Of a DNA stretch of 64,000 nt, positions 19,965-29,239 are shown in pieces. The stretch is from Antedon mediterranea. Taxonomy: Eukaryota > Echinodermata > Crinoidea > Comatulida > Antedonidae. How positions within the stretch are numbered: the stretch's first letter is position 1; every line of letters begins with the position of its first letter. The stretch spans positions 22,596,001 through 22,660,000 of the forward strand of contig NC_092674.1 in the NCBI RefSeq assembly GCF_964355755.1, given 5' to 3'. The notes under the pieces were generated by a model. That model was not told the origin of the DNA, searched no databases, and saw only the letters and a list, made by a program, of their open reading frames with translations. Made by a program: the position numbers and the translations under genes.

Positions 19965-20800
19965 TCATTCTTTTCTATTTAATTGAATGTGTTCATCTGT
20001 TACGAAGAAAAACTTTATTCCTTGAATATGGTCGCAAACCCATCTGTACATATCATCAGCTGTTAATATTTGTTTGGTCTCTGTTGCTTGCAAGCTTGCC
20101 CTCGCTACTAGACGCTTCGTGATACCACATATACTATCACATGTGCTCTTCTCATGGCTTGTTGCAAATAAAATGCCATTATGCATGCAAACCATGATCC
20201 TTCTTATGGAAACACATATTTATTTGTATAGTTCTTGTATTGGCTGGCTGCCCCATCGCTAAAATATACAATTTTCTTTATATGAGGCAAGACATCTTTT
20301 ACATGTGAAAGTAGTAATGACAGCATGTACAGTTGATGTTTCATGATTTAATGAATCCGAGATGACGTTTCCGAAGATGAGCAGATTGAGATTTTGTGAT
20401 GTAATGATGTTGCCAAAGTCGATCAAATGCTTCAGCTACCTGCTCTATAAATTTAGGTAGTGGAAGTTGGAGCGTAGCAATAGTTCTATCTGTATTTATC
20501 CATTGCTTAAATGTTATCGTTTCTTCGAAATCAATTTCATTTTTAGTAAATGTATTGGATAAGACCTCTACAATAGCATCCTTCCCTGGAATTTGTCACA
20601 CACTGGCATCATGCAATCTCTGTCTTCAACACTGCGTACGATTTTTGACAGGATCCTGGTATTCTAATCGACCAGGAATTGTTGATACTAAATGTTTAAC
20701 ATTTTGATGAATTTGGCACACACATACAGTGCATACCTCTGCTATTTACCGATACACACCCTTTTCGACGAAGTTCACAACATTTTGAGAATCCAATTTT
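19965..20800 (-). pseudogene. Remnant of an unnamed invertebrate family (SDGAxxQYKN ... ATSHxKxxCD motifs)
   Basis: Reading leftwards in several frames: ITFKQWINTDRTI, a stretch ending HHYITKSQSAHLRKR, KIVYFSDGAASQYKNYTNKY, then the open frame 20195-19965 with ILFATSHEKSTCDSICG, TKRLVARASLQATETKQILT and MYRWVCDHI. I recognise this motif order (QW..TDR, HHFI.K.Qs, SDG..aQYKN, ATSHGK..CDG.GG..KR...raSL) from uncharacterised, often repeated proteins of cnidarians, molluscs and echinoderms. I cannot assign an enzyme class. The usual HGK reads HEK and GGTVKR reads CGITKR, and stops and shifts interrupt it, so it is decayed. Confidence 0.6.
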
Positions 20801-21059
20801 GTCATCTGGGTTTTTTATCTTATATAATTATTATAGTTCTTTTAAATTGATAAGAATTAAACCTTTTTGCTTCTGAACATTAATTCTAACAGAAACACAT
20901 TTTTTGTTTGTTCTGGGCACCTTGAATACTCATCCGACTCTTAACCACTCGCTGAACAACTTGTGTAGAAAGAACCTTTCTTTTTCGGGTGCAGGTACTG
21001 CTAAGATCCCTTTGGTCTTTTTAGTACCCTGGCGGTCTATGTAGTGGGTCCAAGTATTA
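20801..21059. other. Gene-free stretch
   Basis: No coding motif recognised; it separates the unnamed gene remnant from a Gypsy 3' end. Confidence 0.3.
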
Positions 21060-21290
21060 TAATTAGTGTTCTTAGAATTGAACGCTTAGTCCATATCGGT
21101 CCGGTTGTACGCGTTGACGATGGGGATATCGCGGTTCATTCACGACCGGTATCGGTGGTGCTTGTTTATCATCTGATTGTATTTGACTCTCGGTAGGGTG
21201 ATCGTTCAGTCGATTGAGATGACGGCGATTTCTACGTAGAGTTCCAGTGTCCGTTTGTATGATGTAGAACCTTGGGTCGATGCGTTCTCT
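21060..21290 (-). pseudogene. Ty3/Gypsy polyprotein C-terminal tail, fused directly to RNase H
   Basis: RFYIIQTDTGTLRRNRRHLN then PPIPVVNEPR are typical of the extreme C-terminus of Gypsy polyproteins (SY.V.T..G..+RNR+HL). In an intact element about 350 residues of integrase lie between the LSRAP of RNase H and this tail. Here fewer than 25 residues separate them, with a frame change near 21285, so integrase has been deleted. Confidence 0.75.
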
Positions 21291-21958
21291 ACTTTGTGAA
21301 TAAATGCATCATGCTTTGGGTTCACTTCTGTTACGGGTGCTCGTGAAAGCGTATCCGCAGTGTACAGGTGGTATTTACCTGATACGTGAGTGATGGTGTA
21401 TGAAAATCGCATAAGTCGCATGCGGAATCGTATGCGTGCTGGCAATTCATCGATGCATTTAGAGCCCAGAAGTGAAATTAGCGGTTTGTGGTTGGTTTGG
21501 ACGTGAAAGCGTAATCCAACAAGATATTGTGCAAATTGTTTGCATGCCCAAGTTGTAGCCAGCGCTTCATTTCCGATTTCCGCGTATCGTTGCTCGGTTG
21601 GTGACATCGCTCGTGAAGCATATGCTATGGGTTTGTAGCTTCTAGTTCCTGCAAGATAACAACGCCGAGGCCATATGCGCTTGCGTCTGCAGAAACAATA
21701 GTTTTGTAATAGCCTAGGAAGTTTTCCGACGTCAAACTCCTTTTAATTTCTTTGAACGCTTCCTTCTGTGGTGTTGGGCGTGGGACACTGTTTTGAACTA
21801 ACAAGTCTCTGATGGGCTTTGTTTTCTCGGCAAGGTTGGGGAGGAATTTCCCTAGTTGGTTAATTCCGAGTAAGCGGCGAACTTCGGAAACATTTTTAGG
21901 TTCGGCCATTTTTGCGATAGCGGACATTTTTTCTGGGTCTGGCGTGACGCCATCCGTT
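21206..21958 (-). pseudogene. Ty3/Gypsy RT thumb and RNase H remnant
   Basis: Frame 21999-21625 (from 21958) has DGVTPDPEKMSAIAKM, VSEVRRLLG, LGKFLPNLAEKTKPI and SADASAYGLGVV (RNase H catalytic Asp in ADAS). Frame 21607-21206 has SPTEQRYAEIGNEALATTWA, HVQTNHKPLISLLGSK (the second catalytic Asp, normally TDHKP, is Asn) and YTADTLSRAP. It is split at 21958/22332 by a short retroposon with a 7-bp target duplication. Confidence 0.85.
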
Positions 21959-22331
21959 AATAATAATAACAGGATTTTTATAGCGCACATACCACTCAAG
22001 AGTGCTCAAGGCGCATGTTGTTACTTTTAAAAAAGGCGATACAACTTTTAACAATAGAATCTCCCATTAAACAAATTCAATAATAAATGGCATGTGATAC
22101 AACATCAACCACTTGGTTGGTAAGGATATAATTGCATTACATTGTTAGGCAGTGTTTACAGTAATTATCATTAATCGATAGTTCTCCTCATTTTCCAAAT
22201 CTTGTGTCGTGATATTCTTCCATTGTTTTTACTCTCTTCATATTTACTATCGAGTCTCTTGGTTCATATCTTTTTCCAAGTTTATTTATAGTCTTTTAAT
22301 TCTGTCAAAAGTTTGAGAACTGTCACTTGAA
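21959..22331 (-). mobile_element. SINE-like retroposon inserted in the Gypsy RT (7-bp target duplication)
   Basis: ATCCGTT is present at both edges (21952-21958 and 22332-22338). The insert reads, on the minus strand, towards a 3' tail containing GAGTGGTATGTGCGCTATAA, AATCCTG and a terminal TTATTATTATT run. This is a tail type common to invertebrate SINEs. The reading frame of the Gypsy RT (FLGHVI ... DGVTPDPEK) is interrupted precisely between these edges. No reading frame of its own. The SINE 5' head (A/B boxes) was not identified. Confidence 0.8.
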
Positions 22332-22503
22332 ATCCGTTTATGACATGTCCAAGGAATTTGATCGAGAATGTAGAGATCTCATATTTAGATTCGTTTAGTG
22401 TAATGCCCGCTTCCCGTATTTTGGCGGTAACGGCACGCATATTTTTGTCGTGGTCTTCCTGATCGTTTCCGTATACGGGAATGTCGTCCATCCATCCATC
22501 CAT
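22332..22503 (-). pseudogene. Ty3/Gypsy RT palm fragment
   Basis: MDDIPVYGNDQEDHDKNMRA, then EAGITLNESKYE and IKFLGHVI follow the catalytic Asp box of Gypsy RT (xMDDI.V.G...EEHD..L..V). The Tyr of YMDD is lost at a GGAT-repeat break at 22485-22502. Upstream Gypsy sequence is missing until gag at 24015. Confidence 0.75.
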
Positions 22504-23009
22504 TTAAAAACATTACTCGTTTTTCTATCATTGCAATGTGATCAAGCAGATTCGTATTCATATTACAGTATTACGGTACTTACTACTGTGACTGGATACT
22601 AAGAACATTAATTAAAACAGTTCAAGACAGTAAACACTGCCAACATACAGTATATTTATCCTCATAATTCAGTATACCATGTATCCAAATGGTAAATAAT
22701 TTTAATAACATGTCATGTACCAATTATTACATTAACAATACAGTCTGTATTTTAACTCCAAGGCTAATTACTTACAATACACCAGTTCAACATAAACAAC
22801 TGATAACATCCTTTTATAACTATAACTCATAAATGTTCATGAATCCTGGAAACGAAGAGCTTGGGAGCTAGGTGAATTCTCTTAGCAAATGGTCTATTTC
22901 ACCAAAATCTAAGTTCTTAATATTAATTAAATAGCATAGTTAGCATCAATAAAGATATTACAGTACTTCATTCTCATATTTATACTAATGATAGACAATA
23001 TAGACATAT
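22504..23009. other. Gene-free stretch between retrotransposon remnants
   Basis: AT-rich with frequent TACAGTA words. No motif recognised. Confidence 0.3.
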
Positions 23010-23510
23010 AGTCAGTTTCTGATCCCACGTAACCCCTAGTACCTTTTGTTCTTTTAAGATCGTCTCATCTTTCAGCATCACATAGACATCCATCCTTTTA
23101 CTTTGAAACCTCCTTGTTCTAACACTACATCAATATCGTTAGAAAGTTTCTTGGCTTCCATCACATTTTTTGTTGATGAGCAGATGTCGTCCATATAGGT
23201 GTCTTCATTAAGCGTTCTAGCTGCTTTTGGATATTTATCTGAACCTTCAACTGCAGTCTTCCTTAGGACAGTTAGTGCCATTGCTGGTGCATGCATATCA
23301 CCGAATGTAACAACTTCTTTCATGAATATGACTGGTTCTCGTTGTTCATACTTCCTCCATAAGAAGCGGTGAACATGTTTGTCTTGCTCTGGAATTGACA
23401 ATGTCGGCTGATACAGCTACAGGATACTGTCTGAATCTTATCAAATACCCCGAACATGTCATTCAGAAGATCTGGGCCCTTCTGCCAGTATTCATTGACA
23501 TGTTCTAGCC
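23010..23510 (-). pseudogene. BEL/Pao reverse transcriptase core remnant
   Basis: Across two frames: EYWQKGPDLLNDMFGV, SIPEQDKHVHRFLWRKYE, FGDMHAPAMALTVLRKTA and TYMDDICSS (the YMDD catalytic box), VVLEQGGFKVKGW, then KDETILKEQKVLGVTWD in shifted frame. All are BEL/Pao RT motifs in the correct order. The first catalytic segment lies at the frame change near 23400 and is degenerate. Upstream it is cut by a non-LTR fragment at about 23510. Confidence 0.85.
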
Positions 23511-23935
23511 CACTCATAGCTGACCCCAGGCAAAATAATACCCAAAGCTCTACGTTGAATTCGCTCCAATTGCTTACTCTGAGATTCGTTAACACAGGTT
23601 CCCCGAACTGGAACCGCGTATTCTAAAACGGGGCGGATAACAGCTGTAAAAAAGCGTACCAACACCATATGACAAACTCCAGATCTACTTAGTCGTTTAA
23701 GAAAATACAGCCTGGTATTACATTTAGAAACCATCCACTTGGGTCTGCCAAGACAAGTCATTGGAAATATTCAAACCTAAAAGCTTATATGAGTTAACAT
23801 TATTAATAGTAGTAGTCATTAATGATAAGGGGATCAAAATTGGATTTAATAGATTTACAGCTTATAAGCATTTCCACTGTTTTATTCGAATTGATAACCA
23901 TATGATTTTCAATAGTCATCCTTGAATGTGTAGTA
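23511..23935 (-). pseudogene. Non-LTR (CR1/Jockey-like) RT fragment
   Basis: From 23930 leftwards: NHMVINSNKTVEML, KLLGLNISNDLSWQTQV in a shifted frame, then frame 23761-23492 with KCNTRLYFLKRLSRSGV, IRPVLEYAVPVRGT and QSKQLERIQRRALGII. These are the post-catalytic palm, thumb and C-terminal motifs of a CR1/Jockey-like ORF2. It is inserted between the Gypsy gag and BEL/Pao RT remnants; both ends are truncated. Confidence 0.75.
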
Positions 23936-24014
23936 CTCACGGACATCCCCACTAAATATTGGTAAGCTTCTCCATTCTCGGTTTCAACCTCATTTGAACA
24001 GGTGACTGACTTGG

Positions 24015-24794
24015 TGAATCCAGTATGTTTTCGTGGAGATCATTCTCCGGATTTGATATTGTTGAAGGCAAGTTGACTAAAGTAGGCGGTGATCGGTTCG
24101 TCCCGCAACGGTATCCGCACTGGCGGTGGTAGATCTAGTTTCGGCCTAGTATAACAACCGGCGTTGGACAAATATTAGCACTTTTCAAATTTTTTTTGGA
24201 AAACGACCTTTTTGTTATTATGGACACTCCAGTTTTTTGTGACTGTCTATTTCGTTGCACCATGTCTACGGTTTTGTCGATGCTCATTACACTGAGGCTA
24301 GCTTGTGATGTTTCATGTGTTTGACCAATTGTTTTGGCTTTTGCCAGTGTAAGCTCGTCTCCTTCTTCTAAGCACTTTTCCTGCACTCGTGCATGCCACA
24401 GGAAAATTGCGTCTCGTAAACTTCGGCCTTCCTCTCCAAACCCACAAGCCTTAACAAGGACACGCAAATCGGTGACAAAGTTGTCAAAGCTTTTGCCATT
24501 TATTTGACTTCTGTTGTTAAATTCGACCGTTGCCTGGATCTCGTTTCCTTTTGGCTTTTTGTATACGCCTCGAATTTGGAAAAAACACCTTCAAGTGTGT
24601 CATTTCGGCTGGCTGGGCGGGGACGTCACCGCTTGCTGGAACAGATGGGTTCCATGTAAATATTAAGTAAATTTCTCGACCTTTCTCCCCAATGTATGTT
24701 TTTGAGTTTCATTTATCTCTGACAGCGGTTCCTTAAACGTAAACTTCAATGTATACAATATCGCTTGTATATTGTTCTTCGTATTAGCATCCAT
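24015..24794 (-). pseudogene. Ty3/Gypsy gag remnant
   Basis: A probable start (Met at 24794) opens MDANTKNNIQAIL. Further along, in frame 24467-24135, are LRVLVKACGFGEEGRSLRDA and LEEGDELTLAKAKTIGQTHE. The F....L..L...C.FG....LRD.I and eLTL.kAi.I.q..E motifs are standard in Gypsy capsid genes. The nucleocapsid knuckle and protease are not recognisable, and the element is then interrupted by other families. It probably belongs to the same Gypsy copy as 21060-22503. Confidence 0.7.
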
Positions 24795-26119
24795 GACAAT
24801 AGATAAAAATAATTAATTAGTTAGAGTTGAAGTAATTTAACTTTAACTTACCATCCGATTGGGCTCCATTTTCAAGTTGAATGCTTTTTTGAAATTTCTT
24901 CTTTGAAACGAACTAATCTGGATCTTAATTCGGGTTCCACATCATTCTCGAGCAAAGTTATATAATTGCGCCGTTGCAAAATTATTCCCTTGAACACTGT
25001 AATTATAATAACAATAAAATATATTTCAATAGAATATTAAATTATTTTGCTAGTTCATTAAATTCGTTTGTACAAACGACAATAGTAATGACTCAAAGAA
25101 CAAGATTGTCCCCATTTGATCGGATATTAATGACATGCCCTTGTCACCTTGTATGTTTTTGGTTAACATCAATGAATGATTATTATGAGTTATGGTATAA
25201 ATGTATTATTTACCATTCCATCCTAGGCAATTTACAAGTGACCTTCTCTACTATGTCTTGTCACTAGTTGCTTAATTAGCAGTTCTAGTGACTTAGCTAT
25301 AATGACGCCACCAATTCCATTCATCATGCGTTCGAGGGCTTACTAATAACGTGCGAATCATATCTAAAAAGAAATAGGAATCATCATTAAACTGCAGGCC
25401 TATATATTTCCTGTCCTGTATATTTAAATATAATGAGTCAATGGTAAATTTCCTTTTTTTTTCTTTTATTAAACACAAGAAGAAATAACCCCATTACCCC
25501 ACCCTCCACCTCATACCAAAGAGCAGTTAGTATTGCAAATTTGTGAAAAATGGTTTTTAGTAGACTGCCAATCAATGATTGTCCTATATTTATAATTGAA
25601 TATAAACGACTGAAATATATTTGTAAATACAATAACAAACTAGGTATACCCTGTTCTTCGCAGTACCAATACTGTACTTGCATAACTCATTGTTTTTTAA
25701 AATGGTCATATTGTATAGCAGGTCCTCATCATTTCATACAACTACGATGACATCAGAAATCAGCATTTCCTTTTCACATTTCTACAAAAAAAAGCATAGA
25801 AAAAATAGAATAAAAACAGTAACAAAACCAGTGCAGTCTTAAGTTCACTACTGTGTTACGGGATAATTGCATGTGTCTGGCTTCGGGTCAGTTAGATTTC
25901 AGTGTTTGAATATTGTTCGGCTGTATAATTTCTAAAGTAAACAGTTTGAATATTTTGTTCTGTTGTTTATATAAATCTATTAAAATGTTTCTTATTAAAG
26001 CCACATTGATAGGCCGTAAATAACTTATTTATTTTTAAATTTGAAAACCCGTCACTATAGAATGGATTAAAAATATATAAAACAATATAAAATATTTAAA
26101 ATAAACCATAGGAGCATTT
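24795..26119. other. Gene-free stretch
   Basis: AT-rich. Frames here (for example 24974-25267 plus, 25438-25683 minus) resemble no family I know. Confidence 0.35.
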
Positions 26120-26634
26120 GCAGAGAATAGGGCATTGCTTACCAACAGAACGATCCACCTACAAACAAGAATGATGTTTCTTAATGGTCTAGTTAGGAGT
26201 AGACTCACCTATGGTTGCCATGCTTGGAGGGCAACAGGAAGTGAAATGTCCAAACTTAGCACAACATACAAAACCTTCCTAAGAAGAATGCTAGTGAATG
26301 GCTTTCAAAGAGTCTGCCCACCAAACCATGTAGACATATCCTCAGATGAAGAAACAGATGAAAACTATATAGACTGGCGTTACGTAATTGATAATGACGA
26401 TCTCTACAAAATTACTGGCTGTCAACCGCTAGAAGAATATGTCTACAAGCAACAATTCAACTGGATCGGACATGTAATTAGAAAAGAAAATGAAGATCCT
26501 ACAAAAATTCTTACTTTTCACACAACACAAAGTAAACGAAGAGGTCGGAAGATACCATCAGTACTTGATAGAGTTGTACAACAAAGTCAACTTACTAGAT
26601 GCAACTTCATTAATATATCAACTGGTGACTCTTG
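26120..26634 (+). pseudogene. RTE-like non-LTR RT, C-terminal part
   Basis: An open frame of 166 residues from 26135 to TGA at 26633-26635 contains TIHLQTRMMFLNGLVRSRLT, YGCHAWRATGSEM, FLRRMLVNGF, VYKQQFNWIGHVIRKENED and SKRRGRKIPSVLDRV. The R.......L.YG...W, then QL.WIGHv.R..ND..kk, then G+..RGR pattern is the thumb/C-terminus of RTE-type RTs. All catalytic motifs lie upstream and are absent, so this is a 5'-truncated insertion. Its long intact frame suggests it is younger than the minus-strand remnants. Confidence 0.75.
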
Positions 26635-27030
26635 AGGGTGACTTTGCTTTTGTTCCTCCAAAAACAGAGCGTCTTGACAATGCATGAATAAACTCGGTGG
26701 ATTTTCGCTTTTAGATAACTTCCCGATCAAAAGAAATGTATTAAAATGTTTTTATTATTATTTATTCAATATTTTAATTTCTATAAGGGATAAAGTAGCT
26801 TTGCATCGAACTGCATAATATTAAATTGTTTCAATTTTTTTTAAATTATTTTGGGGAACGGAATAAAAGATTTTTTTGTCATGAACATAATAATAGAGTA
26901 ATGTATCAGCAGTTTTCAATGTAAACATTCTAGAATTAGACTTTTGAAATCTAACAGAGTGGTACGCGGTTTTACAAAAATAGCACAATATAGCGGCTGA
27001 ATTCTATTAGTATTAACATAGTAACCTTAC

Positions 27031-27277
27031 TTGTTGTTAAAAAAAAAAGCCGAAGAGCAGAATCGGTTGTGTGCTCCGGAAATCTTTCGGTCGCTTCCTT
27101 CCAAGTCAGTACTTTAATAGTTTTCCAAGCATTTTCCCTGATTACCTTTATCTGCTTAATCGACCGTGCTTTATTTTCGACTTCTTTAATGGACATTGTT
27201 CCGTCTATTACAGATGAGAGTAATTCAAACTTGTCTTCTTCCGACAGGCCTTGTAGGTTCATGAAGAACTATAGAAT
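27031..27277 (-). pseudogene. Exon-like segment of an unrecognised family (LSEEDK...WKEATERFPEH)
   Basis: Bounded on the minus strand by a good acceptor (pyrimidine run then TCTATAG) and a donor (CAA|GTAAGG), it is open for about 82 codons. It reads LQGLSEEDKFELLSSVIDG, IKEVENKARSIKQI, then LTWKEATERFPEHTTDSA. The pattern of a helix, ...KA...K..., and SWEEA..RFP is one I associate with uncharacterised repeated invertebrate proteins. No function is assigned. It may be a true exon or a copied one. Confidence 0.35.
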
Positions 27278-27549
27278 TGTAAAAAACGGTTTAATCACAA
27301 TACTGATAACTATAAAACGTTTCAATAAGGATTTAGGGGGTTCAGTATAAACATTTCTCTCGTGTGGATTGAAGAAAACAAAACAATCATATCATTTTTT
27401 AGTAGGCCATTTTTTTGTTTTAACAAAGTTATTAACCCCTGTAGAAAAAGGGACCTATTTTTTAATGTTTTTAAAATAAATTTGGCCTAATAGATCGTTT
27501 TTTAAAAAGTTACTTTAAAAAGTTGCTTTCCGGGTTTGGAATCGTTTAC

Positions 27550-27648
27550 CGTTCCTACATTGTGTTGGGCAAACAGCTTGGTAACCTTTGTGTAGCATCG
27601 GTTCGTATACAGTGACACTTGGAACATCGGTTCCATGGACGATATTAT
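27550..27648 (-). pseudogene. Exon-like segment, 33 codons, possibly same gene as 27031-27277
   Basis: The minus-strand acceptor TTGTATTGCAG and donor AACG|GTAAAC frame exactly 99 bases. The only open phase reads NIVHGTDVPSVTVYEPMLHK and GYQAVCPTQCRN. The phase at its end does not match the start of the open frame at 27277, so the two do not splice together in frame as they stand. Confidence 0.3.
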
Positions 27649-27849
27649 CTGCAATACAACGTTATTATTTATTATTACTATCCTTATTTATTATTATTAA
27701 CCAGTACTTACTTGTTTACATGTTTCCGGACCTCAGCATTTGCTGGATCCGGAGTCGAGGCTATGCCTATAAACTCCTCTTGAAAATAACATAAAATCTC
27801 GAATACGGCGCAAATTTTAGAGGATGGTTGGACCATGCCTGTTCGAGAC

Positions 27850-28230
27850 ATGACTTAAATTGATTTGTTTATCTTGAAGATACTACTTCCTCCGGTAATG
27901 AATTCCATAGTATGATTGCTTTTCGACCAAACAAGTCTCTCATCCAATTTGTGGGTGAAAACTTACATTTTAATTTGAACGAATGACCACATGTTCTGAC
28001 ATCTTCATCAAGTTCACGAAAGTCCGCTGAAACATTATCCACTCCGTGTAAAATTTTAAAAATCTGAATCAAATGAGCTCTGTATGCCAGAGTAGGTAGG
28101 TTAGTGGCACGTTCCTTGACTTTTTCCAATAGATATTCCTCCTTATAACGTAGTAAATTAAACATTACATTATTGCAGGTTATAGGACGAATAATAGCTT
28201 TATATATACTTGCCCACAACAGTAACCTAA
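27850..28230 (-). pseudogene. CR1/Jockey-like RT C-terminal tail
   Basis: Frame 28219-27869 reads IYKAIIRPI, EKVKERATNLPTLAY, HLIQIFKILHGVDNV, TCGHSFKLK and GRKAIILWNSLPEEVV. These correspond to LYK.iIRP, VQ+RATK..P, FKILHG.dnv, RGHs.KL and R.I..WNSLPE of CR1-type polyproteins. The catalytic core is absent. Confidence 0.75.
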
Positions 28231-28377
28231 CACTTTCATAACCTAAACGACTAACTTGTACCTCTTGGTTTCGCCTAGATATTATCTAGGATGATCAGTT
28301 ACTAGTGTTGTTCCGCCGTACCACGCCGAGAATGTTAAAGAGTCGTTATCCAATCGAGTTCGAACAATAACATGAAA

Positions 28378-28449
28378 GCCCCAGTGGTCTAATGGTTAGG
28401 ACATCTGCATATCAAGCAGGCGGTCCGAGTTCAAGTCTCGGTTGGGGCG
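28378..28449 (+). tRNA. tRNA gene, anticodon ATC (Asp by codon rules)
   Basis: A full cloverleaf folds by hand. The acceptor GCCCCAG pairs with TTGGGGC, the D stem GTCT with GGAC, the anticodon stem TCTGC with GCAGG around loop ATATCAA, and the T stem CCGAG with CTCGG around TTCAAGT, followed by discriminator G. T33 is present and the anticodon is ATC, which reads GAU (Asp). Normal Asp tRNAs use GTC, so this is unusual. The body (GTGGTCTAATGGTTAGGAC) looks more like Glu-type tRNAs. Box A (TGGTCTAATGG) and box B (GTTCAAGTC) are intact and a TTTTT terminator follows at 28452-28456. It could be a functional variant or a tRNA pseudogene. Confidence 0.85.
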
Positions 28450-28451
28450 AC

Positions 28452-28456
28452 TTTTT
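28452..28456 (+). terminator. RNA polymerase III terminator of the tRNA gene
   Basis: TTTTT, two bases after the discriminator base. It overlaps the left tip of the adjacent 230-bp palindrome. Confidence 0.7.
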
Positions 28457-28684
28457 CTCATTCTCACAGATTTCCTCATCTTTATCGTTTCAAATTAAGT
28501 AATTAAATTTCAGTATATCACCGGGCGGTTTAGAATTAATGTTCATTGCCTGATGTGTTTATATATATATATATATATAAACACATTAGGCAATGAACGT
28601 TAATTCGAAACCGCCCGATGATATACTGAAATTTAATTAATTAATTTGAAACGATAAAGATGAGGAAATCTGTGAGAATGAGAA
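28455..28684. repeat. 230-bp near-perfect palindrome with (TA)n centre
   Basis: The left arm begins TTCTCATTCTCACAGATTTC and the right arm ends with its complement (GAAATCTGTGAGAATGAGAA). Internal blocks such as CGTTTCAAATTAA, TTCAGTATATCA, CGGGCGGTTT and GTTCATTGCCT all recur reversed at matching distances from the centre near 28569. Only a handful of mismatches separate the 105-base arms, and the centre is a run of about 22 bases of TA. It starts immediately after the tRNA gene and ends two bases before the BEL target duplication. It is probably a MITE-type foldback, or an inverted duplication. Confidence 0.9.
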
Positions 28685-28690
28685 TATATG

Positions 28691-29083
28691 TGTGTGTTAA
28701 CAGGTGTACAGGATAAGTCAGGCGGATAACAACAATCACGATGCTCAGTAATAAATATGTCAAAGTATCTTTATTCTTTTCCCCTTCTTTCTTTAATTTT
28801 ACTATGGTAATGTGGAACTGAGGTTGAGGTTTAGAAACTTCTGAACCTTCCTAGTACACTTATAATCTTCTTTTATCTAGTAATAATATTATCTTAAAGT
28901 ATCTATCTAGTTTCCTTATGAAACTATACCTTGGATGTTTAGTTCACCTATAGAACTACGAAACCATCTTTAACACATGGTTATCGCCATCATTCCCAGA
29001 TCATGTGTCAAAGGTTATGGCTAGAGGGCTAATCTTAAATAATTATCTAGCGTCCTCATATATATGTATCTTAGAATTTTACA
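28691..29083 (-). repeat. 3' LTR (393 bp) of the BEL/Pao element
   Basis: It ends, in plus coordinates, at TTTTACA (29083) and shares ACTACGAAACCATCTTTAAC, ATCATGTGTCAAAG and AATAATTATCTAGCG with the right-hand copy. Immediately internal to it, on the element's sense strand, is a purine run AGGAGGGCCGG (29084-29094) that fits a polypurine tract. Confidence 0.8.
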
Positions 29084-29239
29084 CCGGCCCTCCTAATGCG
29101 AATAACATAAAATGAGCATTAGCAACTGCAAACAACAATCAGTAATCTTAATAATAATTAGTCTCGTTTAAAATTTTGTATCATCGTTAATTAAAATAGC
29201 GTAAGATTTACTTGTTAGCTATTATTAAGACATAAATAA

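Noticed and set aside
28455-28684. Pre-miRNA
   Set aside because: Arms are far too long and perfect for an animal pre-miRNA; a foldback element or siRNA source is more likely.
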